Positions 26,070 through 34,482 of a DNA stretch of 64,000 bases are shown in pieces. The position numbers and the translations under genes were made by a program. Source of the DNA: an uncultured Ignavibacteria bacterium (GTDB lineage: Bacteria; Bacteroidota; Ignavibacteria; SZUA-365); NCBI GenBank assembly GCA_913061095.1, contig CAJXVM010000010.1, positions 62,001 to 126,000 on the forward strand, read 5' to 3'. The notes beneath the pieces are model-generated. The model had not been told where the DNA came from, did not search any database, and saw nothing but the letters and a program-made list of their open reading frames with translations. Each line of letters opens with the position of its first letter. Position 1 is the first letter of the stretch.

Positions 26070-26960
26070 ATGCGCCGATTCCTCGTTGTGCTGATGTTCG
26101 GGATCCTCACTGCCTGCGTCGCGGAGTCCGCAGCCGGATGCCAGCCGCTGCATGTTTCCGATACCGCGTCATCCAGACCGGATCCCGGATTGCACCATCC
26201 CACTTCACTCATTCACTCCTATGCCTGTTCACCATCTGAAACGTCCTGTCCCGGTCGAGACAGCCTCGTTTCCGTGGATCCGGACGATCCTCCCACGGAC
26301 GATCAGGCCGGGGAGGAGAATTTCGTCACGAAAATCTGGCTCTTCCTTCGCGGCTTCATTCTTCCCGATGAACTGACCCTGATCTACGAGCTCCGGTCGT
26401 GGCTCAGTCGCCAGGATCCCCTGCATCCCCGGACGCGTGCGGGAGACCTGCGCCGCACGGATGAGATTTACCATCGCGCTGTGTATCTTGCCGAAGGCGA
26501 TGCGGTGCTGGCGATGCTGGGCTGCGCCTGGGCGACGCTGCCGTATCACACGTTCCCGGCGCGCGTGCCGCTCATCGATGTCGGCATCACCGTGCCCGTC
26601 TCGACCGAGCGCAGGGACGCGTTCGAGCGACGCATGGCGAACATCCCCGGGATGCTGTTTTCAGATTCCCCGCGCGCACTCGACCGTGACAAGCTGCCGC
26701 ATTTTTTCGGATCCGCCTGGCTGCAGCTGCTGACAGGAAGACCGGGTGTGGCGACATTCGCCGGAGAGGCGCTGGAATGGGCGGAATCGATATTCAAGCT
26801 GGAAGGATCACGCGATGCCCGTGACATCGCCGTCAATCATCTCGGTGTGCAATTCGCCCGCGCGCTGCAGCAGCATCGCGACGTACTGCCGTCTGACATT
26901 CTGAAACTCGAACTGGATTCGCATGAGCTCAGGAACAACGCACAAGATCCTGCTCGTTGA
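26070..26960 (+). CDS. Unknown lipoprotein-like protein
   Basis: No family recognised. The 296-residue protein has a lipoprotein-type N terminus ('MRRFLVVLMFGILTAC', lipobox LTAC with Cys16), a Cys/Pro/Ser-rich low-complexity stretch (~20-75), and a mainly helical, charged domain (~85-290) with 'GFILPDELTLIYELRSWLSRQDPL', 'GCAWATLPYHTFPARVPLID' and 'DAFERRMANIPGMLFSD'. The gene starts 3 bases after the carboxyltransferase stop and its end overlaps the sigma-54 regulator by 38 bases, so the three are likely one transcript. Repeated hydrophobic segments such as 'AWLQLLTG' suggest a compact periplasmic fold. Function unknown. Confidence 0.7.
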   Translation: MRRFLVVLMFGILTACVAESAAGCQPLHVSDTASSRPDPGLHHPTSLIHSYACSPSETSCPGRDSLVSVDPDDPPTDDQAGEENFVTKIWLFLRGFILPDELTLIYELRSWLSRQDPLHPRTRAGDLRRTDEIYHRAVYLAEGDAVLAMLGCAWATLPYHTFPARVPLIDVGITVPVSTERRDAFERRMANIPGMLFSDSPRALDRDKLPHFFGSAWLQLLTGRPGVATFAGEALEWAESIFKLEGSRDARDIAVNHLGVQFARALQQHRDVLPSDILKLELDSHELRNNAQDPAR

Positions 26961-28290
26961 CGACGAGCAAAGCATCCGCGACACGCTCCGCATGACGCTG
27001 GAGTACGAGGGATTCGAGGTCGCCGATGTCGACAGCGGCATCAGGGCGCTCGAGAAAATCGACGAGATTCGCCCCGACGCGATCATTCTCGATGTGAAGA
27101 TGTCGGGACTTGACGGCATCGAAACGCTCGAGCGTCTGCGGGAATCGCATCCGCACATCCCCGTCGTACTGCTGACCGGACACGGAAGCATCGAAACGGC
27201 GGTGGAGGCCACGAAGAAAGGCGCGTTTGATTTCCTCTCCAAGCCGCCCGACCGGGAGAAAATTCTCATCACGCTTCGGAACGCCATCCGCCAGACGGCA
27301 CTGCTGCGTGAAAACATCCGCATGCGCGAGGAGATCGAGGGACGCGACGTCATGGTCGGCTCGTCGGCGGTCATGAAGGATCTGCGCGCCACCATCGCGC
27401 GCGTGGCTCCCACCGAGGCCTTTGTGCTGATTACCGGTGAAAATGGAACGGGGAAGGAGCTTGTCGCGCGCGCGCTGCATCGCCAGAGCTCCCGTGCATC
27501 GCGCGAACTCATCGAAGTCAACTGCGCGGCGATACCGCATGAACTGATCGAGTCGGAACTCTTCGGCCATGAGAAGGGCGCGTTCACCGGCGCGACGGGG
27601 CAGCGCATTGGAAAATTCGAGCAGGCGGACGGCAGCACGCTCCTTCTCGATGAAATAGGGGATATGAGCCTGTCGGCACAGGCGAAGGTGCTGCGCGTTC
27701 TCGAGGAAGGAGCGATCGAACGCGTCGGCGGAAACAAGCGCATCAGCGTGGACGTGCGCGTCATCGCCGCAACGAACAAGGATCTCTCCTCGGAAATCAG
27801 TGAGGGGAATTTCCGCGAGGATCTCTACCACCGTTTGAATGTCATCCCGATTCACGTGCCGCCGCTGCGCGACCGCCGCGAAGACATCCCGGACCTCATC
27901 CGCTTTTTCCTCGCCGAGAGCAGCAGCAAGAACAAGCTGCCGCCCCGGGAAATCGACGATGACGCGGTCGATCGTCTGAGAGGCATGCCGTGGTCGGGAA
28001 ATGTCCGTGAACTGCGAAACGCCGTCGAGCGCCTGGCCATCATGGTCTCCGACCACATCACCAGCACCGATGTCGAACGCTACGTCCTTGGCGGACCCAA
28101 TGCGCTCGACAACTCGCTGTCGATGGATCTTTCATTTCAGGAATTCAAGGACAGAGCGGAAGAACTTTTCCTGCGCCGGCAGCTGGAACGCTTTGACTGG
28201 AATGTCAGCAGGACGGCAGATGAACTTGGCATTCAGCGCAGTCATCTGTACAAGAAAATCAACAAGTACGGGCTGGAGCGGGATTCCTGA
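26923..28290 (+). CDS. Sigma-54-dependent response regulator (NtrC/ZraR type)
   Basis: Two-component transcription activator acting with sigma-54. Receiver (~8-120) with D57 as phosphorylation site ('IILDVKMSG') and acidic 'VDDEQ'; AAA+ domain (~140-375) with Walker A G172 'GENGTGKE', sigma-54 contact loop GAFTGA (219-224), Walker B 'LLLDEIGDM', 'RVIAATNKDL', and 'WSGNVRELRN'; C-terminal Fis-type helix-turn-helix (~420-455, 'NVSRTADELGIQRSHLYKKI'). Full length at 455 residues. No histidine kinase gene is adjacent; the sensor is unknown. No sigma-54 type -24/-12 site (TGGCAC-N5-TTGC) was noticed in the intergenic regions examined by eye. Confidence 0.95.
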   Translation: MSSGTTHKILLVDDEQSIRDTLRMTLEYEGFEVADVDSGIRALEKIDEIRPDAIILDVKMSGLDGIETLERLRESHPHIPVVLLTGHGSIETAVEATKKGAFDFLSKPPDREKILITLRNAIRQTALLRENIRMREEIEGRDVMVGSSAVMKDLRATIARVAPTEAFVLITGENGTGKELVARALHRQSSRASRELIEVNCAAIPHELIESELFGHEKGAFTGATGQRIGKFEQADGSTLLLDEIGDMSLSAQAKVLRVLEEGAIERVGGNKRISVDVRVIAATNKDLSSEISEGNFREDLYHRLNVIPIHVPPLRDRREDIPDLIRFFLAESSSKNKLPPREIDDDAVDRLRGMPWSGNVRELRNAVERLAIMVSDHITSTDVERYVLGGPNALDNSLSMDLSFQEFKDRAEELFLRRQLERFDWNVSRTADELGIQRSHLYKKINKYGLERDS

Positions 28291-28668
28291 TCATCTGCCG
28301 GATTGAGACGCACGGGTCGTATCCGATTCCACGCGCATGGAATCGGCGGTGGTCAGACGCTCGAAACGCTCAATGGTTTCACGATAGAGGGCTTCGGTAA
28401 GTTCCCTGTCCTGCGCCGTGCGCCGCGCAGCGGCGAAGAGAGCCGCCGTGTCGGCGTCATGCTCCTCCAGAAGGGAATCAACCGCCGCGCGCAGACGCAG
28501 CGTATCTCCACGGTACAGCTCACCGAGGTAGATGATTTCCGAGTATACATGACGGAACTCCCCGTCAGAAAGAGCATCGGAACCGCCGTCCCGCGAACAG
28601 GAAACGAAAACGAACGTGATGGCGGCACACAGCACGCACAGAAACAGCGATGGGAATTTCATGACCAT
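28291..28668 (-). CDS. Small unknown lipoprotein
   Basis: About 125 residues; no family recognised. N terminus 'MKFPSLFLCVLCAAITFVFVSC' is a lipoprotein signal with lipobox FVSC, so the mature part begins with Cys. The rest is helical and charged ('EFRHVYSEIIYLGELYRGD', 'DSLLEEHDADTAALFAAAR', 'FERLTTADSMRVES'), similar in layout to small DUF4296-like Bacteroidetes lipoproteins, though I cannot confirm this. Its stop abuts the sigma-54 regulator stop (28290/28291). ATGs at 28668 and 28662 are both possible; GGGGA lies 4-5 bases before the first. The second shares its CATG with the divergent EamA start codon. Confidence 0.7.
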   Translation of the reverse strand: MVMKFPSLFLCVLCAAITFVFVSCSRDGGSDALSDGEFRHVYSEIIYLGELYRGDTLRLRAAVDSLLEEHDADTAALFAAARRTAQDRELTEALYRETIERFERLTTADSMRVESDTTRASQSGR

Positions 28669-29542
28669 TTTTCCCCGGGCGGACCGGTATCTTCTCGCGA
28701 TTACACTCATCTGGGGATCCACGTTCTCGGTGACAAAAGTTGCGCTGACCGACCTGCCGCCCCTCATGCTGCAGGGAATGCGGTTCTCGCTTGCGGCGCT
28801 CATGGTTGGAATCTATACCTGGCGTGACATCAAAGCAACTACGCCCGGCTCATTGAAGAGCGGTCTCATCCTGGGACTGCTTCTCGGACTCGGCTTCACT
28901 TTTCAGACTGTCGGACTCGTGCACACCACCGCTTCGAAGGCAGGATTCCTCACCGGGACCATGGTCGTGTTCACGCCTCTCCTGCAGCTGTTGATTGAAC
29001 GGCGCATGCCGAGTTTCGGGAATACCGCAGGGGTTCTGATCGTGGGCATCGGACTCTACATCTTCACCTCACCTGCGGGCGGAGATTTCAACCTCGGTGA
29101 TTTCCTCGTTCTCCTCTGCGCCGTTGCATTCGCATTTTACATTGTCTATCTCGATGTATTTACCAAGGCGGAATTCCGCCGGGAGATCGTCTTTTACCAG
29201 TTTGTCGTCACTGCCGCCGTTGCCTTCGCCATCGGACCCTTCCTCGAATACGGCGCTCCGGAGTTCACCATCGATGCCATGGGAGCAGTGCTCTATCTGG
29301 CGTTTTTCGCCTCCACCGTTGCGATTTTTGTTCAGTCGAAGTACCAGCGGGAAACAACGCCAACGCGGGCGGCTATCATATTCACGATGGAACCGGTGTT
29401 CGCAGCACTGATCGCCTTTTTCGCACTGCGGGAAACAATGGGTGTGGTCGAAGCCACCGGTGCCGCGGTGATGGTGGCAGGACTGCTGTTCTCGGAACTG
29501 TACGGGCTCCGCGGGAAGCGCGCATCAGATAAGTCCGCTTGA
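28661..29542 (+). CDS. EamA/DMT-family transporter
   Basis: Inner-membrane exporter-like carrier of the drug/metabolite transporter superfamily, 293 residues. Two EamA repeats, each of five predicted membrane helices, are seen: first (~5-140) with 'YLLAITLIWGSTFSVTKVAL' and 'FTFQTVGLVHTTASKAGFLTG', second (~150-285) with 'GDFLVLLCAVAFAFYIVYLD' and 'PTRAAIIFTMEPVFAALIAF'. The 'FTMEPVFAALIAF' motif is the family's conserved Pro/Glu helix. Substrate unknown. Its ATG (28661-28663) shares the CATG with the divergent lipoprotein start, so its promoter must lie inside that gene; an in-frame ATG at 28619 would extend it into the lipoprotein gene. The end overlaps pmbA-like by 18 bases. Confidence 0.92.
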   Translation: MTIFPRADRYLLAITLIWGSTFSVTKVALTDLPPLMLQGMRFSLAALMVGIYTWRDIKATTPGSLKSGLILGLLLGLGFTFQTVGLVHTTASKAGFLTGTMVVFTPLLQLLIERRMPSFGNTAGVLIVGIGLYIFTSPAGGDFNLGDFLVLLCAVAFAFYIVYLDVFTKAEFRREIVFYQFVVTAAVAFAIGPFLEYGAPEFTIDAMGAVLYLAFFASTVAIFVQSKYQRETTPTRAAIIFTMEPVFAALIAFFALRETMGVVEATGAAVMVAGLLFSELYGLRGKRASDKSA

Positions 29543-30850
29543 CGCTCCGTAGAGTGCATCCTTGACACGGAGAGGCGGGAGAAGCATGGGTACATACGTT
29601 CCTGTCGTGGAGGTATGTTCGGGGATGCCGGCATCCTCGAGTTCCTTGAGCATGTATACCGGTGTCTCGCGTATCATCAGGTTGCGTACCGCGCCGGTGA
29701 TCGTTCCGTCCTCAATCATGAAGAGTCCATCCCGCGTGGAACCGCTGAGCAGGCAGTTCTTCGGGTCGATCATGCGCAGGTCGGCGAAACCGCTCACAAG
29801 AAGTCCCCGCGAAGTGCCGGCGATCAGCTCATCAAGCGTCTGCTCGCCGCCGTCCATCATCAGGTTCGTCGGCGGAGCGACGGGTTCGATGCCGCGTTCG
29901 TCGGCGGTATAGCGATCGACCGCCACCTGCTCGATCACACCGTTCCGAATCCAGGTTTCCGGTTTGACGGGAATGCCGTCAAGAGTGAATGGAAGGGAAA
30001 GCAGTCCCTGTGCAGCGGGATCGGAACGAAGCGTGACAGTTTCCTTGAACATTTTGCTGCCGACAAAACTGCTTCCGTCGAGTTTCCGCAGGAAGCTGCC
30101 GTCCTCTTCAATCGCACGCTGCGAAAACTGCTGGATGAAGGGAGCGAACAGGTCGGCAAGCGCGCGCGGCTCAAAGACGGTTGTGATGCGGGTGGGGTCG
30201 ATCTCGACAGGGTTCCGCCACGCGGCGCACTTGTCGATGGCGGTTTGTACCGTACGTTCGATGCGGGACGTATCCAGGGAGGAAGAGAAGTGTTCTCCGA
30301 ATCCGGTGCTCTGCCCGTTGCTCGCATAGACGCGAAACCGTGTGTGGATTCTGTCCGAGGGATGATGAAGCAGCAGTCCATTCGAGGTCGCGACAGAGAT
30401 CGATGAGCGTGTCGCGGCGATGCTGCCGGAGATCCGCATGTCGGCGCCGGTGGATTGACCGATCACGCCGCGGATGACTTCGGCGGAGGGGATGCGCATC
30501 TGTGCGCTGTCATCGGCGGCTGGCTGTGCGCTTGCATCCGCACCGGGAAACGGAAACACACGCGGCGATTCCGGCATGACCGACGCGTGGCGTGCCGCAC
30601 GTTCGACGAGTGCGTTCAGTCCTTCCTCACTCAGGTCGTTTGTGCGCGCGCTGCCGTAGCGTCTTCCGACGCGGACAGTGATCTGCAGGGAACTGTCGGA
30701 CGTCCGATGCGGGGCGTCGGGCAGGTTCTCCGCGATACGAAACACGGTGCCGTCCGTACTGCGAAGCACGGCATGTATTTCATCGACGCGGTCGTTCTGC
30801 ATCAACCCGGCAAGCAGCCGTTCCGCCTGCCTTCGAGAGAGAAAACTCAT
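29525..30850 (-). CDS. TldE/PmbA-like protein
   Basis: Member of the TldD/TldE (PmbA) family, which in E. coli forms a heterodimeric zinc peptidase that degrades unfolded peptides and matures microcin. The 441-residue protein has the family layout: N-terminal domain with 'EIHAVLRSTDGTVFRIAE', and a C-terminal domain with 'TTVFEPRALADLFAPFIQQ', 'VGSKMFKETVTLRSDP', 'GLLVSGFADLRMIDPKNCLLSGSTRDGLFMIEDG'-like core, pieces of which are typical of PmbA. TldE is normally the non-catalytic subunit and no HExxxH is present here. Start 30850 overlaps the tldD-like stop as ATGA and has GGAGG upstream. It is translated with the tldD-like gene. Confidence 0.87.
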   Translation of the reverse strand: MSFLSRRQAERLLAGLMQNDRVDEIHAVLRSTDGTVFRIAENLPDAPHRTSDSSLQITVRVGRRYGSARTNDLSEEGLNALVERAARHASVMPESPRVFPFPGADASAQPAADDSAQMRIPSAEVIRGVIGQSTGADMRISGSIAATRSSISVATSNGLLLHHPSDRIHTRFRVYASNGQSTGFGEHFSSSLDTSRIERTVQTAIDKCAAWRNPVEIDPTRITTVFEPRALADLFAPFIQQFSQRAIEEDGSFLRKLDGSSFVGSKMFKETVTLRSDPAAQGLLSLPFTLDGIPVKPETWIRNGVIEQVAVDRYTADERGIEPVAPPTNLMMDGGEQTLDELIAGTSRGLLVSGFADLRMIDPKNCLLSGSTRDGLFMIEDGTITGAVRNLMIRETPVYMLKELEDAGIPEHTSTTGTYVPMLLPPLRVKDALYGASSGLI

Positions 30851-32400
30851 CCTGCCTCCTGTGCGGTATAGACGGGGATGCGACGGAACACGGCGGCGGG
30901 AACGGACACGGAAAACGGCACCTCCCACAACGCGCTGCTGCGCCCGGGAAAAAGGTCACCCGCCGTGATGCGTTCGTTGTCAGAGCTGAGCATATCGAGC
31001 GCCTTCCAGAACTGCTCAACCGAGGTCTCGATTTCCACACCCCTGACAGGCTCAGCGACCTCTCCGCCGCGTATCATCCAGGCCATCTGCGGACGGACAC
31101 GGAACAACGTTTTCGCCGGATTCATCATCACCCGAGATCGGCCTTTGACGAGCAGGCCGTTGTCCACGTTCGCTGCGAGTTCTGTTACGGTTCCTCCGGT
31201 CCCGGCATTCATGACAATATTCGGCATCGCGGCGGCGACGGGGATGTTCCACATGCCGGTTCGCGTGAATCCGAGTGTCTCGAAACCGGCGAGACGCGGC
31301 AGTGTCTCGTCGAAAGGGAGACGGACGACGCGCCCCGCATCGACGATTGTCCCGGAGGGGGAGGGACGTCCTGTGTCGTCCCAGCCGCAGCTTGCGAGAC
31401 CGCGCGGGAGCGATGAATCCGCTCGCAGCGTCAGCAGCTCGGATCCCACGGTGATGTTTGCGAGGTTGTTGATGTCGATCCACTGATCACCGGGACGGTT
31501 GCCGTCGAGCGCGAGCACAGTGCGGGGATCGAGATGGGGAAGGAGGGTATCGAAGAGCAGGTCCCAAAGAAGTGTTGGATGCACGACGAGGTCATAGCTG
31601 TCGCGCGCAACGGGATCGGCGGTCTGCAGCTTCAGCGCTTCCTGCATCGATGTCTCAAGATCGCTTTCGAGTGACGCGTTGACGATTTCCCATCCCGCAG
31701 CCTGTGCTTCGAGGCTGCTGCTACGGGTGTCCATGCGGCGCAGTCTCTGATGGAAGGCCGTCACGGCGAAATTCGGATAGGTGAACGTGCTTCGCTGCCG
31801 GAGGACTGCGTCGCGGGAAGTCACCAGTTCCGATTCCATGCGGCGGAAGAACAGGTTGGCGACGGCGAAGGGGATTTGCGATATGCTCAGAGCTTTTTCC
31901 GTCAGACCACGGAGGACGTCGATTTTCTCCTCGATGGAAACGGCAAAGGGATCCGTTTCCATCGGGGATTCCCAGGCCTGCCGGCCGGCTTGCTCCCGTG
32001 ATGACAGATCGATATCCTGTGTGCGAAGTTTCGCGAGCTGGGATGCGGAAGCGATTGCGGCGGATGCGAGTGCGTCGGGACGACCCGGCTCCCATGACGA
32101 GACCGCGGCGCTTCCCCAAGCGCCTCCGCTGAACACCCGCAACGCGATTCCTGCCTCATCACTGCTCTCAAGAGCGGAAATGTCCGTTTTCCGCAGCTGA
32201 AGCATTTCGGAACGATCACGGCGGAAGAGCGCTTCGGCATAGGTCGCACCGGCATCGAGAGCGCTCTGGACGGCATCCTGCAGCCAGTCGGTTTTCACGA
32301 CAGGCGCAGCGGGTGCAATGCGATGTGATCGAAGGTCCAGCGGAGTGAGCGCCGCGGCGGCGGTGAATGCAGAGGCCTGAAGGAATGTTCGTCGTTTCAT
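30847..32400 (-). CDS. Tat-exported TldD-like protein lacking the zinc motif
   Basis: TldD-family fold, 517 residues. The start 'MKRRTFLQASAFTAAAALTP' is a twin-arginine (Tat) signal, so the protein should be exported folded. TldD landmarks are recognisable: 'EALFRRDRSEMLQLR', 'VGSELLTLRADSSLP', 'GTIVDAGRVVR', 'PNIVMNAGTGGTVTELAANV', 'GEVAEPVRGVEIE'. But the catalytic HExxxH, expected around residues 280-290, is replaced by 'VVHPTLLWDLLFDTLLPHLD', and the later Cys that completes the zinc site is absent. No HE pair occurs in the whole protein. It is therefore probably not a zinc peptidase, unless the site is rebuilt. Start at 32400 precedes the Tat motif directly. Its ATGA overlap with the TldE-like gene indicates a matched pair. 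Confidence 0.85.
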   Translation of the reverse strand: MKRRTFLQASAFTAAAALTPLDLRSHRIAPAAPVVKTDWLQDAVQSALDAGATYAEALFRRDRSEMLQLRKTDISALESSDEAGIALRVFSGGAWGSAAVSSWEPGRPDALASAAIASASQLAKLRTQDIDLSSREQAGRQAWESPMETDPFAVSIEEKIDVLRGLTEKALSISQIPFAVANLFFRRMESELVTSRDAVLRQRSTFTYPNFAVTAFHQRLRRMDTRSSSLEAQAAGWEIVNASLESDLETSMQEALKLQTADPVARDSYDLVVHPTLLWDLLFDTLLPHLDPRTVLALDGNRPGDQWIDINNLANITVGSELLTLRADSSLPRGLASCGWDDTGRPSPSGTIVDAGRVVRLPFDETLPRLAGFETLGFTRTGMWNIPVAAAMPNIVMNAGTGGTVTELAANVDNGLLVKGRSRVMMNPAKTLFRVRPQMAWMIRGGEVAEPVRGVEIETSVEQFWKALDMLSSDNERITAGDLFPGRSSALWEVPFSVSVPAAVFRRIPVYTAQEAG

Positions 32401-32497
32401 GTCGCGTCTGCGCCAGTGAAGCAAATCGTTCTGGAAGATAGAGACTGCATGCGAGTTGTAAAAACATTTGGTATTTTGCCCGGCGACGATGCGTACG

Positions 32498-32761
32498 ATG
32501 TACTGCACCATATCCGGACTTGTTCAGGGCGTTGGTTTTCGCTACTTCGCTTCAGTGCGCGCACGTGCACTTGGACTGCGCGGCTGGGTGCGAAACCGTT
32601 ACAACGGTGACGTGGAAATCGCCGCACAGGGTGATGACGACGCGCTGCAGGACTTTCTCGACGAACTGCGTTCGGGGCCGCGCTCGGCACAGGTACGCAA
32701 GGTGCGCGTCGACTGGCAGGAGGAAGAAGAGATGTACGACAGTTTTGAGATACGCGCATGA
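32498..32761 (+). CDS. acyP: Acylphosphatase
   Basis: Hydrolyses acyl phosphates such as acetyl phosphate. The 87-residue protein has both family motifs: 'GLVQGVGFRYF' with catalytic R15 and 'GWVRNRYNGDVEI' with catalytic N33. The ATG at 32498 gives the normal length; earlier in-frame starts at 32468 (TTG) and 32489 are less likely. A TATTTTGC sequence at 32472-32479 resembles a -7 box, but no TTG lies at the right distance. First gene of a seven-gene plus-strand run; it overlaps ispF by four bases (ATGA) and diverges from the tldD-like gene. Confidence 0.95.
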   Translation: MYCTISGLVQGVGFRYFASVRARALGLRGWVRNRYNGDVEIAAQGDDDALQDFLDELRSGPRSAQVRKVRVDWQEEEEMYDSFEIRA

Positions 32762-33249
32762 CAGGACTTCCGTTCCGCATCGGCCTCGGCTATGATGTGC
32801 ACCGCCTTGCCCGCGGGGAATCCCTTGTGCTCGGCGGAGTGTCGATTCCCTCGGACGTCGGTACGGTCGCGCACAGCGACGGCGACGTGCTTCTGCATGC
32901 CATCTGTGACGCCTTGCTGGGTGCCGCGGCACTCGGTGACATCGGTGAGCATTTTCCGGATACCGACGAACAGTATCGCGACGTGTCGAGCATCGAACTC
33001 CTGCGCCGCTGCATCGCCCTGCTCGACGAGCATGGCTGGCGCGCCGGAAACCTGGATGCCATGCTCATGCTTGAGCGTCCAAAAATCCTGCCGCACAAAC
33101 ACGAGATGCGCAGCCGGATCGCCGAGGCCATGCAGCTGCCGCTGGATCACATATCCCTCAAGGCCACGACAGGGGAGGGCATCGGGTTCGTGGGGCGCGG
33201 TGCCGGTATCGAGGCGCAGGCTGTTGTTCTCCTGCTGCCGAAGGACTGA
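32758..33249 (+). CDS. ispF: 2-C-methyl-D-erythritol 2,4-cyclodiphosphate synthase
   Basis: Fifth step of the MEP isoprenoid pathway: CDP-ME-2-phosphate to MEcPP plus CMP. The 163-residue protein is complete, with metal-binding 'GYDVHRL' (Asp, His), 'SDGDVLLHAICDALLGAAALGDIGEHFPDTD' region (His ligand and substrate loop), and the C-terminal 'KATTGEGIGFVGRG' signature. Because it makes a trimeric enzyme with its active site at the interface, the intact motifs suggest activity. No other MEP gene is in the window. Translationally coupled to acyP by ATGA. Confidence 0.97.
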   Translation: MTGLPFRIGLGYDVHRLARGESLVLGGVSIPSDVGTVAHSDGDVLLHAICDALLGAAALGDIGEHFPDTDEQYRDVSSIELLRRCIALLDEHGWRAGNLDAMLMLERPKILPHKHEMRSRIAEAMQLPLDHISLKATTGEGIGFVGRGAGIEAQAVVLLLPKD

Positions 33250-33255
33250 CCGCCC

Positions 33256-33885
33256 ATGCTGGAGGAAATCGTCGCCACACTCTCGAACGTCGACTTCGTC
33301 TGGATTTATCTCGCGGTATTCGGCATCGCCTACATCGAAAACATTTTTCCTCCGTTCCCGAGCGATGTGATTGTTGTGTTCGCCGGCTCACTGATCGCCA
33401 TCGGGAAGGGCAGTGCGCTGATCACTGTCCTTATCGCGACCGGGGGCAGCACGCTCGGTTTCATGTCGATGTACTGGATCGGGGATCAGTTCGGCACACG
33501 GATTCTCGAAACCGGGCGCATCCCGTTTATATCCATAGAAACCGTGCGGAAGGTGCAGGCCTGGTTCGGCCGCTACGGCTACTGGGTGGTCATCGGCAAC
33601 CGCTTCCTCGCGGGCACGCGCGCCGTGATCAGTTTCTGCACCGGTATCGCGGAAATGAACATCACGGTGACGGCGCTGCTCTCCGCGGTCAGCGCTCTGC
33701 TGTGGAATTCCATCCTCGTGTATCTCGGATATGTGGTGGGCGATAACTGGCGCATCATTGGCGCGTATCTTTCCACCTACAGTAAAATCGTGACCGCCGT
33801 GATCACGCTTCTGATTCTGCTCTGGGCGGGATACCGCTGGTGGCAGATGCGGCGGGAACAGCGCATGAAGAACAAGGTCAATTGA
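33256..33885 (+). CDS. DedA-family membrane protein
   Basis: DedA/DUF SNARE-associated family inner-membrane protein; members transport or scramble undecaprenyl phosphate or other lipid carriers and support membrane potential. The 209-residue protein has an N-terminal 'YIENIFPPFPSDVIVVFAGSLIA' re-entrant segment (conserved E and PSD), 'GSTLGFMSMYWIGDQFG', 'GNRFLAGTRAVISFCTGIAEM' (family motif R with G-x-R) and two final helices. It begins 6 bases after ispF. Its place next to PAP2 and Lnt fits a role in envelope lipid recycling, but the substrate is not established. Confidence 0.93.
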   Translation: MLEEIVATLSNVDFVWIYLAVFGIAYIENIFPPFPSDVIVVFAGSLIAIGKGSALITVLIATGGSTLGFMSMYWIGDQFGTRILETGRIPFISIETVRKVQAWFGRYGYWVVIGNRFLAGTRAVISFCTGIAEMNITVTALLSAVSALLWNSILVYLGYVVGDNWRIIGAYLSTYSKIVTAVITLLILLWAGYRWWQMRREQRMKNKVN

Positions 33886-33894
33886 TTACTCCGC

Positions 33895-34482
33895 ATGATC
33901 GACTGGCTCTACAGCATCGACGTCGCACTGTTTCGCTTCGGCAACGAGACGATCGCCAATCCGGCGGGAGACTGGTTTTTCCCCTTCATCACCAATCTCC
34001 GGAACATGATCGTGCCCTACGCGCTGCTCGTGCTCGGACTGCTTTTCTTCGGGAAGAAACGCGGTGCGGTTACCGTTCTGCTGCTGATCGTGACGATCAC
34101 GCTCGCGGACCAGATCAGCAGCTTCGTCGTCAAACCGTGGGTGGGCAGACTGCGTCCGTGTCATGTGCTCGACGATGTGAGGCTTCTTGTCGGCTGCGGT
34201 TCGGGGAAATCATTCACATCGTCCCATGCCACGAATAATTTTGCACTCGCGGTGCTCGTTTCACACTTTTACCCCGTGGCGCGTCCATGGCTGCTGCTTT
34301 TCGCGTCACTGGTGGCTTTCTCCCGCGTGTACGTCGGCGTGCATTATCCGTCAGACATCCTCGGCGGAGCGGTGCTCGGTACGCTCATTGCACTTGCAGT
34401 TGCGTACCTGTGGGAACAGGGCAGCCGGCGCGTGACATCGTGGTACCAGACTCGCCGTTCAGCGAAAGAACAGAACACATGA
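33895..34482 (+). CDS. PAP2-family phosphatase
   Basis: Membrane phosphatase of the PAP2/undecaprenyl-diphosphatase-like family. The 195-residue protein carries all three catalytic motifs: 'KPWVGRLRPC' (C1, KxxxxxxRP), 'SSHATN' (C2, PSGH position, here SSHA) and 'SRVYVGVHYPSDILGG' (C3, SRxxxxxHxxxD). Five to six hydrophobic segments surround them, with the active site expected at the periplasmic face. Likely substrates are undecaprenyl diphosphate or phosphatidylglycerol phosphate. It lies 9 bases after the dedA-like gene and overlaps lnt by ATGA, consistent with lipid-carrier recycling. Confidence 0.93.
   Translation: MIDWLYSIDVALFRFGNETIANPAGDWFFPFITNLRNMIVPYALLVLGLLFFGKKRGAVTVLLLIVTITLADQISSFVVKPWVGRLRPCHVLDDVRLLVGCGSGKSFTSSHATNNFALAVLVSHFYPVARPWLLLFASLVAFSRVYVGVHYPSDILGGAVLGTLIALAVAYLWEQGSRRVTSWYQTRRSAKEQNT

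Noticed and set aside
26929-28056. 375-codon open frame on the minus strand
   Set aside because: Antisense to the sigma-54 regulator; shadow.
32472-32479. TATTTTGC before acyP as a promoter
   Set aside because: No TTG at 19-21 bases upstream; the start would be about 12 bases before the ATG. Left out as unsupported.
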